From NCBI GenBank assembly GCA_026129905.1, contig JAHCHE010000003.1, positions 124,001 through 188,000 of the forward strand: a stretch of 64,000 bases of DNA, in the 5' to 3' direction. The notes beneath the pieces are model-generated. The model was given only the letters and a program-made list of their open reading frames with translations. It was not told where the DNA came from and searched no databases. This DNA comes from Bryobacteraceae bacterium. Its GTDB lineage: Bacteria; Acidobacteriota; Terriglobia; Bryobacterales; Bryobacteraceae. Shown here in pieces: positions 46,827 through 55,006 of the stretch. How positions within the stretch are numbered: the stretch's first letter is position 1; every line of letters begins with the position of its first letter. A program made the translations under genes and the position numbers.

Positions 46827-46832
46827 TATACT
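46827..46832 (+). promoter_or_regulatory. -10-like hexamer of the GT2-methyltransferase gene
   Basis: TATACT followed after 11 nt (GAGGAAATCCG) by the ATG at 46844. The ribosome-binding site therefore falls at the very 5' end of the expected transcript. Confidence 0.35.
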
Positions 46833-46843
46833 GAGGAAATCCG

Positions 46844-48313
46844 ATGAAGCTCTCGATCCTGGCGCCCGTGTTTAACGAGCGCACCGTTGTCGAGCGGAGC
46901 TTGAGCAAGGTGATCGCGGCGCATCTGCCGGAACAGATGGAGCGGGAAGTCATCATCGTGGACGACTGCTCCACCGACGGCACCGCCGCCATCCTGGAAC
47001 GAATCGCCGGCGCCAACGACTGTGTGCGCCTGTTCCGCCATCCCGAAAACCGCGGCAAGGGCGCGGCGGTGCGCACGGCGATCCAGCATGCCACCGGCGA
47101 CTTCTGCATTATTCAGGACGCCGACCTGGAGTACGATCCGGACGAATATCCCAGCCTGCTGCGGCCGCTGCTGGACGGGCACGCCGACGCGGTGTTCGGT
47201 TCGCGCTACATGGTGAGCGCGCAGCGCCGCGCCCTGCCGTTCTGGCACTCCATGATCAACAAGGGGCTCACGCTGCTGTGCAACATGTTCTGCAACCTGA
47301 ACCTCACCGACATGGAGACGGGTTACAAGGCGTTCCGCACGGACCTGCTGAAGAGCATTCCCATTCGCTCCAACCGGTTCGGCATCGAGCCGGAGATCAC
47401 CATGAAGTGCGCCAAGCGCAAGCTGCGCGTGTACGAGGTTCCGATCAGCTATCACGGACGAAGCTACGAGGAAGGGAAGAAGATCGGCTGGCGCGATGGC
47501 GTCAAGGCGCTCGTCGTGGTCCTCAAGTTCTGGCTCATCGACGATCTGTACGTCGAACCGTATGGCCGCGGCGTGCTCAACAACATCACCGGCACGCCCC
47601 AGTACGTGAGCTGGATGACGCGGCTTCTTCGGCCCTATCTCGGCGACCGCGTACTCGAGATCGGCGCCGGCCTCGGCACCTTCAGCGGGCGGCTGATGGC
47701 CCGGCGGCTGCGCTACGTCGCCGCCGAGGCGGACCACCTCTATCTCCACGCGCTGAATAACCGGTTTCTCCGGACCCCGAACGTATCGGTGATCCCGCTC
47801 GACCCGTCGGACCCGGCGCAGATCGCCGCCATCCCGGAGGCCTTCGATACCGCGCTCTGCCTCAATGTTCTCGAGTATATGGAACGCCCTTGCGACACTT
47901 TGGTCAGCCTCGCCAGGGTAGTGGCCGCGGGCGGCAGGCTCATCGTGCTCGTGCCGCAGGGCCCCTGGCTCTACGGCACGGTCGACCGTAACATGGGACA
48001 TAAACGGCGGTTCCGTGTCCACGATCTCCGGGGCATGATCGAGCGCGCGGGCCTGGAGGTGGAGCGCGTCCATCACATCAACAAGATTTCCATCATGGCC
48101 TGGCTCCCGGGAAAGCTGCTGCGGCGCAAGCGCATCAGCAAACCCGTCCTGAAGATCTTCGACAAAACCGTCTGGCTGTGGAAGCTTCTCGACCCGCTGC
48201 TGCCCTGGCCGGGGCTTTCGCTCATTGTGGTAGCGCGCAAGTCGGCGGCGGGCGCCCCTTCGCCTTCCGGCCTTGAAGAAACCGCCACCCCGGCGGGCGC
48301 GAGGACCGGCTAG
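46844..48313 (+). CDS. GT2 glycosyltransferase fused to a SAM methyltransferase
   Basis: 489 aa in two halves. Residues 1-~245 are a DPM1-like GT-A domain: MKLSILAPVFNERTVVERSL, VIIVDDCSTDGT, NRGKGAAVRTAI, the QDADLEYDP metal site and DMETGYKAFR. Residues ~255-470 are a class I methyltransferase: RVLEIGAGLGTFSGRLM, ALCLNVLEYMERPCDTL and GGRLIVLVPQGPWLYGTVDR, with a C-terminal hydrophobic segment. It may transfer a sugar to a lipid carrier and methylate the product. Its last base overlaps the GTG of the dehydrogenase gene. Confidence 0.9.
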   Translation: MKLSILAPVFNERTVVERSLSKVIAAHLPEQMEREVIIVDDCSTDGTAAILERIAGANDCVRLFRHPENRGKGAAVRTAIQHATGDFCIIQDADLEYDPDEYPSLLRPLLDGHADAVFGSRYMVSAQRRALPFWHSMINKGLTLLCNMFCNLNLTDMETGYKAFRTDLLKSIPIRSNRFGIEPEITMKCAKRKLRVYEVPISYHGRSYEEGKKIGWRDGVKALVVVLKFWLIDDLYVEPYGRGVLNNITGTPQYVSWMTRLLRPYLGDRVLEIGAGLGTFSGRLMARRLRYVAAEADHLYLHALNNRFLRTPNVSVIPLDPSDPAQIAAIPEAFDTALCLNVLEYMERPCDTLVSLARVVAAGGRLIVLVPQGPWLYGTVDRNMGHKRRFRVHDLRGMIERAGLEVERVHHINKISIMAWLPGKLLRRKRISKPVLKIFDKTVWLWKLLDPLLPWPGLSLIVVARKSAAGAPSPSGLEETATPAGARTG

Positions 48314-49329
48314 TGCGCGCCGTCGGCCTCGATTATCGCGAGCGCAGGCTCATCACGAGGGATGTGGCGGAGCCCGAGTCCCCGGCCGGCTCACAGGTCC
48401 TGCTGCGCGTCCGGGAAATCGGCGTGTGCGGCACGGACCGCGAATTGGCCGGATTCCGCCTCGGCTTTCCTCCTGAAGGAGCGGACTTCCTGGTGATCGG
48501 ACATGAAGCGCTCGCCCAAGTAGTGGAAACCGGTCCCGCGGTCAAGCATCTCCGGCCGGGCGATTGGGTGGCGCCGATGATCCGGCGTCCCTGCCATCCG
48601 CCGTGTCCTTCCTGCGCCCGTGGCCGCCCCGACCTCTGTTTCGCTCCCGTCCTCAAAGAACGAGGCATCTTCGGCCTGGATGGCTATTTCGCCGAGTACG
48701 CGGTTGACGAGGAGGCCGACCTCGCTCGAGTCCCGGAGGAGCTGGTGGATTATGCCGTGCTCATGGAACCTTTGAGCGTCGTGGAGAAGGCGGTGGCTAC
48801 GGCTTTGCGCGTGCACGAGCCGGGCTGCGAGACGGCGCTCGTCCTCGGCGCTGGTCCGATCGGACTCTTATCGGCGCTGGCGCTCCAGGCGCGCGGCCTG
48901 CGCGTCTGGCTGCATTCGGCCGAACCCGCCGGGCACCCCCGGGCGCAACTGGCTCGAGCCGCGGGCGTGGAGTATCTAACCGTTCTCGCGGAACGGCTGG
49001 CGGACGTCGTGATCGAAGCCACCGGCTCGGGCGATGCCGCGCTCGCCGGGCTCCGCTGCCTGGCGCCGCTGGGCGTCATGGTCGTGCTCGGCGCCGACAA
49101 CGCTTACGGAGAGATCCCGTTCCGGGACCTGATCGTGCACAACAGGACGGTGTTCGGCAGCGTCAACGCCAGCCCGAAGGCGTTTGTCAACGCCGCCTCG
49201 GATCTTGGCCACTTCGATAAGGAAATCCTCGGTCGGCTCATTCACCGTTTGCCGTTCGGTTCTTTTCACGAGAGTATTCTCGGCCCTCCGGGCCGCTATT
49301 CGAAGCTGACGCACGTGATCTGGGACTGA
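48313..49329 (+). CDS. Zinc-type glucose/alcohol dehydrogenase
   Basis: 338 aa medium-chain dehydrogenase. EIGVCGTDRELAGFRLGFPP and VIGHEALAQV carry the catalytic zinc ligands; CHPPCPSCARGRPDLC is the structural zinc lobe with Cys residues; VLGAGPIGLLSALALQARG is the NAD(P) site. The layout resembles archaeal-type glucose 1-dehydrogenases. Its GTG overlaps the preceding stop by one base (TAGTG), implying translational coupling with the GT2-methyltransferase, so it may modify a sugar in that pathway. Confidence 0.87.
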   Translation: MRAVGLDYRERRLITRDVAEPESPAGSQVLLRVREIGVCGTDRELAGFRLGFPPEGADFLVIGHEALAQVVETGPAVKHLRPGDWVAPMIRRPCHPPCPSCARGRPDLCFAPVLKERGIFGLDGYFAEYAVDEEADLARVPEELVDYAVLMEPLSVVEKAVATALRVHEPGCETALVLGAGPIGLLSALALQARGLRVWLHSAEPAGHPRAQLARAAGVEYLTVLAERLADVVIEATGSGDAALAGLRCLAPLGVMVVLGADNAYGEIPFRDLIVHNRTVFGSVNASPKAFVNAASDLGHFDKEILGRLIHRLPFGSFHESILGPPGRYSKLTHVIWD

Positions 49330-49648
49330 GGCCGTCTGACCGCCGGGTCTGCGGAATTCCAACACAGCTTCCAGCAGGGCTGAGGTCAGAACCGGCTGTT
49401 AAGCCTAAAGTCCGCCCATTTTTCCGGTAGCGGAGGCTGGCGGTGCGGAATGCCCGCAAATTTTCTTGCGTCAAGGCCGCCGCCATGCTAATTTCGTCTT
49501 GTAACACATAACAGGGTCGTAGCGTCTTTCTGACGAACATAGAAGTGAGGTCACGTTTTAGGGGCCGAATGCTTGGCCGCGCGTCCGCCGGACCAGCGCT
49601 GCTTCGTGATAGATCGCTGGGTTAGCTTCTTCGGGAGGTTCGTCTCGG
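49330..49648 (+). promoter_or_regulatory. 319-bp intergenic region with one good promoter
   Basis: No gene is seen. TTGCGT (49466-49471), a 17-nt spacer and TAATTT (49489-49494) make the best -35/-10 pair in the window, pointing at the membrane glycosyltransferase. This would give a leader of ~150 nt before the GTG at 49649. Confidence 0.5.
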
Positions 49649-51343
49649 GTGCCAGGCGTTTGCGAATCCACTCGTCTTTCGGGCAACGGCGTTCCGGCGC
49701 GGGGAGTCGTCCCGCGCGAAGTTGCCCTCTGGGTGCTTGCGGCGGTGGTCCTGCTGGCGCTGGGGCTGCATTTCCACGGCCTGCGCGTGTTCAACGACAG
49801 TTATCATTATCTCAGCGAAGCGGAGAACATTCGCGCCGGCAACGGCTTTACCACCTCTATCATTCACTACGACGTCGAGCGCCGCACCGGCCGGGTTCCC
49901 GCGCCGATGACGACGTATCCGTTCGGATACCCGCTGCTGATCGCCGCCGCCAACGTCGCGGGCTTGCCGTTTGAGACGGGAGCGGTTCTGTGGTCGGGCC
50001 TCGCGTACCTCGGCCTGGTCCTTTTGGTCTGGACGGGCGCTCGCTTGCTGGAATTCGGCCCCGTCTCTACCCGCATCGCCTTGGCGGCCACCGTTCTCAG
50101 TTCGTGGGGGCTGTTGTGGGGCGTATCGATGATGACGGAAGCGCTCTTCACCGCCGTATCCACCGCGGCGGTTCTGCTGATCGTCCGGCACGAGAAGGCA
50201 GCGCTGTCCAGTCCTCCCCGCTACCGTCCCGGTCTGCTGCTGGCGGCAAACCTGCTTGTGGTGGCGGCCTATACAATTCGGTACGCCGGGCTATTTCTAT
50301 TCCTGGCGCTTCTGCTCTATTTCGGCGCGCGTTATCTGTTCGCCCGCACCGCCGACAATCTGCGGTCCATTGCGCTCGCCGGGGTTTCCGGCGCGATCAT
50401 CGGCGCCTTGATCTGGCGGAACATACTGATCACCGGCACGTGGAGAGGCGGAAACGACAAGGAAATCTACGAAGGCGTGGCGTTCATGGCATCGCGGCTT
50501 GTCGTGTCCCTGTACGGCCTGCTCGTTGGCGGAGCGACCTCGACGCTCATCCAGGCGGCTGTCGCCGCGAGCGGGTTGCTGCTGCTCGTCGCCGTTGCCC
50601 TGTTGTGGCGTTCCCGGTCGTCGCTCGGGGCGCCCCGCCTGCTTTTCTTTCCATGCCTGTACCTGGCCGTTTATTCCGCTGCGATGGTCTACACTGGCGC
50701 CTTCACGGTGATTCAGCTCAATCCGCGCTATTTGTACCCACTGCTGCCGCTGCTTGCGCTGGTTGGGGTGAAACTGGCCGCAACCGCGTGGCCGGGACTG
50801 CCGTCAAAGCCGGCCCGCCTCGCCTTCACCGCGGCCGTGGCGCTGTTTCTCGCCGCCTGTGGCTCGGGCAACCTTTTGCGCATGTTTCAGCCGTATTTCA
50901 AACCGTTCCACGTGCAGATCGCACCCTGGATGGACGAGCCAACGCCTTCGGGAGAGTCCATGCGGGAGTGGATTGAGCGTCACGCCGATCCCGGGGAGAT
51001 TCTCGCCGCCACCAGGGGCAACGCGACCAGCTATCTTCTTCGCCGACCCATTCTTAGCCTCGCCTCCCAGAGCACCAGCAGCCAGGTATGGGACGAGGAG
51101 GCCGTCCGTTCCGCCATGGACGCTTATGGGGCTCGCTTCCTGATCCTGTACCCAACTCTCTATCAGATCGAGTACGAGCAGGCGCCGTTGTTCAGCGAAG
51201 TGCTTGCCGGGCGCGTCCCCGCATGGCTAGGCGTCGCGACGCGCACGCCCAACATCGTCGTGCTTGAGGTCCGAACGCCTTCAAGCGGTCCTCAACGTCA
51301 GTCGAGCGCCCGGCCGCCCGGTTTCGCCGGCCTCGGCCGCTGA
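49649..51343 (+). CDS. Polytopic membrane glycosyltransferase-like protein (GT39/ArnT-like)
   Basis: 564 aa. About ten hydrophobic segments begin with REVALWVLAAVVLLALGLHF, followed by a first loop with FNDSYHYLSEAENIRAGNGF, where an acidic residue after the first helix is typical of GT-C enzymes that use polyprenyl-phosphate sugars. The C-terminal ~140 residues are a soluble periplasmic domain (EWIERHADPGEILAATRGN). Together with the GT2 fusion upstream this suggests a dolichyl- or undecaprenyl-phosphate-sugar pathway; the family is inferred from topology. GTG preceded by GGGAGG. Confidence 0.75.
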   Translation: MPGVCESTRLSGNGVPARGVVPREVALWVLAAVVLLALGLHFHGLRVFNDSYHYLSEAENIRAGNGFTTSIIHYDVERRTGRVPAPMTTYPFGYPLLIAAANVAGLPFETGAVLWSGLAYLGLVLLVWTGARLLEFGPVSTRIALAATVLSSWGLLWGVSMMTEALFTAVSTAAVLLIVRHEKAALSSPPRYRPGLLLAANLLVVAAYTIRYAGLFLFLALLLYFGARYLFARTADNLRSIALAGVSGAIIGALIWRNILITGTWRGGNDKEIYEGVAFMASRLVVSLYGLLVGGATSTLIQAAVAASGLLLLVAVALLWRSRSSLGAPRLLFFPCLYLAVYSAAMVYTGAFTVIQLNPRYLYPLLPLLALVGVKLAATAWPGLPSKPARLAFTAAVALFLAACGSGNLLRMFQPYFKPFHVQIAPWMDEPTPSGESMREWIERHADPGEILAATRGNATSYLLRRPILSLASQSTSSQVWDEEAVRSAMDAYGARFLILYPTLYQIEYEQAPLFSEVLAGRVPAWLGVATRTPNIVVLEVRTPSSGPQRQSSARPPGFAGLGR

Positions 51344-51717
51344 AGACGCTGCCCCAAAACCCTTGCGAGCAAAACAGTTTCGACGCTTCGACCCGCGTTG
51401 CCGAAAGAGAGTCCGAGAGCGCCGCGATGCCGGTCACAGGCGATTTCACGAAAACATACCCAATATATTCAATAAGTTCCAAAAAAACTTGCCTCGTCTG
51501 CTTTGGGCCCCGCGCTATCATGGAAACAAAGGATGCCGCGCGCGATGGCGCGGAGCGACAGGCGGAACGCTCCGCGAGGCGCGGCGGCGAACGTCGCTAA
51601 AAAGCGTTTGGCTCCAATCCGATTACCTGTGGGAGAAAGGGTATCCGGAACGAGGCGGCCGGTATTGAAGGGACCGGTCGGGCGCGGCTTGCTACAAGCG
51701 CCGCCGCTCGGACGCTT

Positions 51718-51749
51718 GCATGGCTCTCTCTGACAGGAGAGGGCCATGC
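51718..51749. repeat. 13-bp hairpin in the gene-free region
   Basis: GCATGGCTCTCTC, loop TGACAG, GAGAGGGCCATGC. Twelve Watson-Crick pairs plus one U-G wobble in RNA, the longest near-perfect stem of the array. Confidence 0.8.
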
Positions 51750-51998
51750 CGCGGCGCGATCCTTCGGATGTGCATTGTTGGTTTGCGGCTGCCATCCTTC
51801 GGGAGACAGGATGGCTTACCAGGGACGCCTTCCGGCGTGCCGCGAAGCTTTTAGCGGAACTGCTCAGCGCGAACAGATCCGACATGCTTTCGTCTTTCGG
51901 TGCGCCATTTCATGCCCGCGCCTCGTTTTGGCGGGCGAGGTCTGCGACGGCGTGAAACGGCGACCCGTCGGGAGTGGGCGCTCCCGACCGCACGCTTG

Positions 51999-52053
51999 GC
52001 GCATGGTTCCTAACCGGGGGGTGGGGACCATGCGCGGCGTCCCTGGCTTTTTT
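51999..52053 (+). terminator. Possible intrinsic terminator at the end of the hairpin array
   Basis: GCGCATGGT and ACCATGCGC form a 9-bp stem (51999-52035) and a run of six T lies at 52048-52053, 12 nt after the stem. The distance is longer than ideal, so this is a weak call. Confidence 0.35.
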
Positions 52054-52536
52054 AGAATCGGCTTTGCTACTCCCCTCCTTTACTTTCCAATCAATCCTGA
52101 TAATCACCAACGTCACTTCTGCATCGGAGCGGCCTGCCCGGCGTCCGGCTCTCCGGCTCTGCAGCGGCAAAACCCAGACGCGCTTCGAGTTCGCTCGCAA
52201 AGCGGCGCCGTAAGACGCCTGCTGTCAGAGACTTGACACGCGGCCAAGCCCGAACCGTTTCGGAACGGCCGGTTCAAAATGGCACGGGGAATGTTCCGGA
52301 TATGCAATTTGTTCACGGCGCGCATACCGGATAATCGCTGGGCCCGCTTGATCTTCTGTGCTCTCGATTTGGCATGGGGATTGCACCTGTATCGGGCGGA
52401 TGAGACAAGGGAAGGGCTCAAGGAATCAAAGGTTGCTCCCCGTTTGCGACCCCTTAACGCCTGCCTCAAGACTTGTATCCCTTTCGAGACCCTCTTTAAC
52501 CCTTCCCAACCTGCTTCCTTGAGTCCCTTTAACCTT

Positions 52537-52559
52537 GGACTGGCGCCCGGCGCCAGTCC
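52537..52559. repeat. Perfect 10-bp hairpin with 3-nt loop before the Kelch gene
   Basis: GGACTGGCGC, CCG, GCGCCAGTCC, ending 42 bp ahead of the ATG. Same shape as the 3-nt-loop hairpins at 13859-13919 and 35564-35615. Confidence 0.8.
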
Positions 52560-52601
52560 TGCTCACCCGTCCGCGCTTTCCCCTTAGATTAGACTTGGGA
52601 A

Positions 52602-54248
52602 ATGTGGGGATTGCATTTCAGCCTGGCCTTCCTTTCCGTCGGAATCGCGTGCGCTCAAGGTCTCTGGGAGCCTCGGGCTCCCTTTCCGATCGAAGCCACC
52701 GAGGTCTCCGCCGCTGTTATTGACGGCAGGGTTTACGTCGTCTGCGGCGTCACCGAGACCGGCTCCATCAACCACCTGTATATCTACGACCCGCGAATCG
52801 ATTCCTGGGCCGCCGGCCCACCCGCCCCCATTGAGGGCGGCGCCGACCACTGCAATGTAGCCGCGGCCGGCGGGCATCTCTACATCCTCGGGGCCATTCG
52901 GGTCGGCTCCAGCTTTGTCGACGGCAATACCTACGAGTACGATCCGGTGACAAGAAATTGGCAGACCGTCGCGCAGATGAACGTTCCCCGGGGCGCCAGC
53001 GGCGTCGCTGCCATCGGCGATCGCATCTACGTAGCTGGCGGTCTCGGCGCCTCCGGCAGCGTCGCCTCCTTCGAGGTCTTCAACATCTCCAACGGGGAGT
53101 GGACGGTCCTGCCGGACATGCCCACCGCGCGGGATCATCTGACTGCGCAGGCGGTGGATGGTAAGTTTTACGCGATCGCCGGCCGCGCCGGCAGCGAGTT
53201 CACTGTCAACGAGGAGTTCGACCCCGCCACCAACGCCTGGCGCGCTCGGGCGCCGATACCGACCGCCCGAGGCGGCCTGGGCAGCGGCGTCATCAATCGC
53301 CGCATCGTGGTGATGGGCGGCGAGGGCGCCAGCGGTACGCCGGAAGGCACGTTCCGCGAGAACGAGGAGTACGATCCCGAAACGGATAGCTGGCGCAGTC
53401 TCGATCCGATGCCAACGCCGCGCCACGGATTCTATGGCGCCTCCCACGACGGCCGCATTTTCACCCCCGGGGGAGGCCCGGTTGCCGGCGCTTTCTTCTC
53501 CAGCGTCCACGATGTCTTCTACCTGCCCCCCGAACAGCCGCCCTCGGTCACCGAGGGCGGAATGCGCCATGCGGCGAGCTTCGAGGAGGCGTTCGCCCCG
53601 GGCGCTCTCGTCAGTCTGTTCGGTGACGGGCTGTCGCAAGGCGAGCAGTTGGCGGTCGAACTCCCGCTGCCCATGCGAATGAACGCCGTCGAGGTGTCCG
53701 TCAATGGCCTGCCGGCCCCGCTGTTCTACGTCAGCGACGGTCAGATCAACCTGCAACTGCCCTATGATCTGGAGCCCGGCCCCTTCGATTTGCGGGTGAA
53801 CAACGTCGGCGTGGAATGCTCGCGCTGCGCCTCGGGCGTTCTGCTGGACTCCGCCCCCGGCATCTTCACGCTCTCGCAATCCGGCGAGGGACAGGGCGCC
53901 GTGCTGATTGCCGGGACCGGAATCCTGGCCGGGGCCGAAGGAAGGCCGGCCGGCAAAGGCGAGGTCATCGAGATCTACTGTTCCGGTTTGGGAACCGTCG
54001 AGGCGCCGCCCGGCCCAGGGGAACCCGCTCAGGGGCCGGTGGCCACTCTCGCCGAGGCGCAGGTGACCATCGCAGGCATGCCCGCTGAGGTGCTCTATGC
54101 CGGCCTCACGCCCGGCGCCGTCGGGCTATACCAGGTCAACGCCCGCATCCCGATGGATACGGAAGCCGGCTCTGCCGTGCCGGTTGTCCTCCGTATGGGC
54201 GAGTCCGGACGCGACAGCAATACCGTCACAATCGCCGTGGCCGAGTAG
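52602..54248 (+). CDS. Secreted Kelch-repeat protein with TIGR03437-like C-terminal domain
   Basis: 548 aa with a signal peptide (MWGLHFSLAFLSVGIACAQG). Residues ~15-310 hold about six Kelch blades such as GRVYVVCGVTETGSINHLYI, GHLYILGAIRVGSS and DRIYVAGGLGASGSVASFEV. Residues ~320-548 match the pattern of the Solibacter C-terminal domain: LFYVSDGQINLQLPYDLEPG, GVLLDSAPGIFTLSQSGEG, VIEIYCSGLGTVEAPPGPGE and VGLYQVNARIP. That domain is largely restricted to this acidobacterial lineage and probably anchors or displays the protein; function is unproven. Confidence 0.88.
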   Translation: MWGLHFSLAFLSVGIACAQGLWEPRAPFPIEATEVSAAVIDGRVYVVCGVTETGSINHLYIYDPRIDSWAAGPPAPIEGGADHCNVAAAGGHLYILGAIRVGSSFVDGNTYEYDPVTRNWQTVAQMNVPRGASGVAAIGDRIYVAGGLGASGSVASFEVFNISNGEWTVLPDMPTARDHLTAQAVDGKFYAIAGRAGSEFTVNEEFDPATNAWRARAPIPTARGGLGSGVINRRIVVMGGEGASGTPEGTFRENEEYDPETDSWRSLDPMPTPRHGFYGASHDGRIFTPGGGPVAGAFFSSVHDVFYLPPEQPPSVTEGGMRHAASFEEAFAPGALVSLFGDGLSQGEQLAVELPLPMRMNAVEVSVNGLPAPLFYVSDGQINLQLPYDLEPGPFDLRVNNVGVECSRCASGVLLDSAPGIFTLSQSGEGQGAVLIAGTGILAGAEGRPAGKGEVIEIYCSGLGTVEAPPGPGEPAQGPVATLAEAQVTIAGMPAEVLYAGLTPGAVGLYQVNARIPMDTEAGSAVPVVLRMGESGRDSNTVTIAVAE

Positions 54249-54932
54249 TCAGTCCAGTTCCTGGATCCGGAGGTTTCGCCAGCGCACCTCGTACGGCTTG
54301 TACTTCTCCTTCGGAACGGCATGCACCTGGAGTCCGATGATGCCCCGCCGGGTCATCGAGTCCTTGAAATCCGCGCACGCAATGCCGTTTACCCACGTCT
54401 TGATCGAGTCGCCCCGGCATTCGACGCGGTACTTGTTCCACTCGCCTGGCTTGAAGGCCTTTCGGGCTTTCGGCCGGTCCGCAAAGCTATCCAGGAATAC
54501 GGCGCGCCGCGCTTCATCGTACACGTTGCCGGCGTGCTCGCTTTCGGCGATCTCCACCTGGTATCCGTAGACCCGGTCCACCGGCAGTTTTTCCTCCACC
54601 GTCTTTCCATCGCGCTCGCGAGTCACGGTGGTTCCATCCTTGGCGATCTGGCTGCGGAACTGAACGCCGGAATTCAGCTCGGAATCCACCTTCACCTCGA
54701 ACTCCAGTATGAAATCGCCATATTCCTTGTTGGTGCACAAGAAGGTATTCGGACTACCCAGCGCGGTCTTGCCGACAATCACGCCGTTCTCCACCTCGTA
54801 CGTGGCCGTCCCGCTATGAACGGACCAGCCGTCGAGCGTCTTCCCATCGAACAGCTTCACCCACCCTGCCGCCAGGCAAACCGCCCCGGCGAGCAGCGCC
54901 AGGGGTATAACGAAACGCGCTCTCGACATCAT
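54249..54932 (-). CDS. DUF1080 / 3-keto-disaccharide hydrolase-like protein
   Basis: 227 aa, starting MMSRARFVIPLALLAGAV (signal peptide) after a strong GGAGGA site. GWVKLFDGKTLDGWSVHSG, FILEFEVKVDSELNSGVQFR, YGYQVEIAESEHAGNVYDE and GEWNKYRVECRGDSIKTWVNG are the DUF1080 blocks. Second member in the window, only distantly similar to that at 38432. Reading continues openly upstream but without similarity. Confidence 0.9.
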   Translation of the reverse strand: MMSRARFVIPLALLAGAVCLAAGWVKLFDGKTLDGWSVHSGTATYEVENGVIVGKTALGSPNTFLCTNKEYGDFILEFEVKVDSELNSGVQFRSQIAKDGTTVTRERDGKTVEEKLPVDRVYGYQVEIAESEHAGNVYDEARRAVFLDSFADRPKARKAFKPGEWNKYRVECRGDSIKTWVNGIACADFKDSMTRRGIIGLQVHAVPKEKYKPYEVRWRNLRIQELD

Positions 54933-55006
54933 GAAATCCTCCACGGAATCCTCAGTAATAACACAGCCTGGAGTCCGAAATTCGATCCGGCCGCGTCGCG
55001 CCCCGT

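Larger units (their letters stand above)
51344..52601. other. 1.26-kb gene-free region dense in hairpins
   Basis: No protein-like frame is convincing. It opens AT-rich (around 51450-51490), then holds hairpins at 51549-51576 (9 bp), 51681-51705 (11 bp with a 2-bp mismatch, 3-nt loop), 51718-51749 (13 bp with one G-U), 51759-51769 (4 bp, 3-nt loop), 51791-51815 (8 bp), 51825-51838 (5 bp), 51967-51988 (8 bp) and 51999-52035 (9 bp). A T6 at 52048-52053 follows the last of these. A 14-bp long-range stem (52412-52425 with 52515-52529, one bulge) and a perfect 10-bp 3-nt-loop hairpin (52537-52559) come before the Kelch gene. Confidence 0.6.

Noticed and set aside
51264-52236. Short proteins in the 51.3-52.2 kb gap
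   Set aside because: Arg/Pro/Ser-rich frames lacking ribosome-binding sites, overlapping on several frames; hairpin content explains the region better.
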